From: Maricaulis sp036231565 | GTDB taxonomy: Bacteria > Pseudomonadota > Alphaproteobacteria > Caulobacterales > Maricaulaceae | Length of the DNA: 64,000 nt | Direction: 5' to 3' | NCBI GenBank assembly: GCA_036231565.1 | Contig: JAZAHA010000017.1 | Span: 5,415-69,414, forward strand | In this document: piece by piece, positions 62,946 through 64,000 of the stretch | Layout of the letters: every line of letters begins with the position of its first letter | Numbering within the stretch: the first letter of the stretch is position 1 | Translations under genes and position numbers: made by a program | The notes under the pieces: model-generated | What the model was told of the DNA's origin: nothing | Seen by the model: the letters and a program-made list of their open reading frames with translations, nothing else | Databases searched by the model: none

Positions 62946-63881
62946 TTATGGTGCGTATGGCTTTTGGTCTCTGAGCATAGCGTTGAGGGTGACGAGGAGT
63001 TTTCGGGCGACGGCGATGAGGGCGAGTTTCTTGGGTTTTCCGGCCTCGACGAGGCGGTTGAAGAGGGCCCTGTAGCGGGTGTTTGCGCGGGCGGCGGCCA
63101 GGGCGGCCATGTAGAGGGCGCGTCGCACCCGCGGCCGTCCGCCGCGGATACGGCGCACGCCTTTGAAGTGGCCGCTGTCGCAGTTGAAGGGGGCCAGTCC
63201 GGCCAGGGCCGCGATGGAGCCGGAGGCGCGCTGGCCCAGTTCCGGCATCAAGGCGAGCAAGGTAGTGGCCGTGACCGGACCGATACCGGGCGCGCTGGTC
63301 ATCAGGCGGGCCTGCCCGGCCAGTTCGGTCTCGCTTTGGATGAGGGCATCGATCTCGTCCTGCAAGGTCTTGATCGCGGCCTTGAGCCAGTCGAGATGGG
63401 CGATCAGGTTCGCGCGTACGGCATCGGGCAGTCCTGCGGTCTCGCCGAGCCGGACGGTCTCTGCGGCGCGCTGCTGGACCAGCTGGTCGCGGCGTTTATG
63501 CAGCCCGGCCAGGGCGTCGCGCGCCTGTGAGCGCACCGGCCGGGTGGCCGGCTTGAGGCAGCGGCCCAGCTCGGCGAGCATGGCCGCGTCGATCCGGTCG
63601 GTCTTGGCCAGCCGGCCGGTGGCTTCGGCGAAGCGGCGGGCCTGCATCGGGTTGATGCGGGCATGGGCCAGGTCCGCCGCGTGCAGGCCTTGCCGCAGGG
63701 CGCTGTCATAATGGCCGGTGGCCTCCAGCACGACGAAGACGGACCGCCCGGCCAGTGTAGCGGTCCAGCCGGCGATGGCGGCGGGGGTGTTGGCAAGGCG
63801 CCGATGCCCCGCCTGGGGATCGAAAACGTCCAGATGCGCCTTGGCGATATCGATTCCGATGTAATCCAGGTGTAAGCTCAT
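62946..63881 (-). CDS. IS110 family transposase
   Basis: A 311-residue transposase from ATG 63881. The N-terminal DEDD (RuvC-like) domain has YIGIDIAKAHLDVF (about 7-20), VLEATGHYDSA and KTDRIDAAML. The C-terminal Transposase_20 domain has SAPGIGPVTATTLLALMPEL and AGLAPFNCDSG. The frame is intact, so it may be active. It ends 70 bases from the methionine-operon -35 box. IS110 elements lack terminal inverted repeats, so the exact ends are not assigned. Confidence 0.93.
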   Translation of the reverse strand: MSLHLDYIGIDIAKAHLDVFDPQAGHRRLANTPAAIAGWTATLAGRSVFVVLEATGHYDSALRQGLHAADLAHARINPMQARRFAEATGRLAKTDRIDAAMLAELGRCLKPATRPVRSQARDALAGLHKRRDQLVQQRAAETVRLGETAGLPDAVRANLIAHLDWLKAAIKTLQDEIDALIQSETELAGQARLMTSAPGIGPVTATTLLALMPELGQRASGSIAALAGLAPFNCDSGHFKGVRRIRGGRPRVRRALYMAALAAARANTRYRALFNRLVEAGKPKKLALIAVARKLLVTLNAMLRDQKPYAP

Positions 63882-64000
63882 GAGGTCTGTCCCTGTGATG
63901 CGACGTCCGTTGCAACCGGCGTCGTGCAACTGTTCAGGCTGAACGCAGACACGCGCGAAGGGGCCCAAGCCGGCACACGGCGTCACAAGCGCCAGGGGCC
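63882..64000 (-). mobile_element. Upstream non-coding part of the IS110 element, cut by window edge
   Basis: The 119 bases before the transposase start hold the inverted repeats GTTGCA/TGCAAC (63909-63914 with 63925-63930) and the near-palindrome GTTCAGGCTGAAC (63932-63944). In IS110-group elements the guide (bridge) RNA is encoded in the non-coding region upstream of the transposase. The region is therefore the likely location of at least part of that RNA; the rest is beyond the window. Confidence 0.45.

Overview
This is a GC-rich, densely packed chromosomal segment of an alphaproteobacterium. Several family-level markers support this: a COQ9-type ubiquinone protein divergent from rpsU, a DUF1465/RcdA gene next to DUF1192, a DUF1013/TrcR gene, a split PntAA/PntAB/PntB transhydrogenase preceded by an aa3-type oxidase subunit IV gene, and a SAM-II riboswitch before a methionine operon. 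RcdA plus TrcR and two TadG-like proteins point to the dimorphic Caulobacterales/Maricaulales group (Maricaulis- or Hyphomonas-like). The genus is inferred, not proven. No rRNA, tRNA or CRISPR array was seen.

Layout. 1-9.0 kb: a truncated MFS gene divergent from a LysR regulator, a small membrane protein, a MacA/MacB-like export operon with an unusual adaptor, and a histidine kinase with seven PAS-like modules. 9.2-18 kb: a fused oligopeptide-type ABC ATPase, an M16 lipoprotein peptidase, an FKBP isomerase and two tandem TadG/VWA proteins. 18-25 kb: argE-like gene, intergenic repeats, sqdB, then gap-pgk-fba. 25-30 kb: two secreted proteins, thiE, a Sel1-repeat protein, efp, suhB and azoR. 30-34.4 kb: a MotA-like/OmpA-like pair, a ccdAB toxin-antitoxin pair, an acetyltransferase and an esterase. 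34.6-42 kb: rpmE, rcdA, DUF1192, a quinone oxidoreductase, trcR behind a terminator-bearing leader, VOC and SDR enzymes, a TPR protein, ubiX flanked by two DUF465 genes, and a diguanylate cyclase. 42-49.3 kb: purEK, a phosphoesterase, COQ9, rpsU, a low-GC membrane protein with an HEPN-like motif, an ABC-2 exporter and a DksA-like protein. 49.4-59.3 kb: assorted small enzymes, the transhydrogenase operon and a DesK/DesR-like two-component system. 59.6-64 kb: the hom-metX-metB operon behind a SAM-II riboswitch, then an IS110 transposase running to the window edge.

Genes that work together: the three-gene MacAB-type exporter; gap-pgk-fba in central carbon flow; rcdA and trcR in cell-cycle control; ubiX and COQ9 in ubiquinone synthesis; purE and purK; pntAA, a small membrane protein, pntAB and pntB; and hom, metX and metB taking aspartate semialdehyde to cystathionine.

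The signals most worth following are: (1) rpsU, which has its Shine-Dalgarno in front of an ATC rather than a canonical start codon; (2) a promoter and terminator leader before trcR with mutually exclusive pairings; (3) a three-copy intergenic element whose outer stem changes in a paired fashion between two copies; (4) an extra small membrane protein translationally coupled between pntAA and pntAB; (5) a low-GC gene with a membrane anchor and an RNKAAH motif; (6) a MacA adaptor with a glycine linker and a Spy/CpxP-like helical insert.
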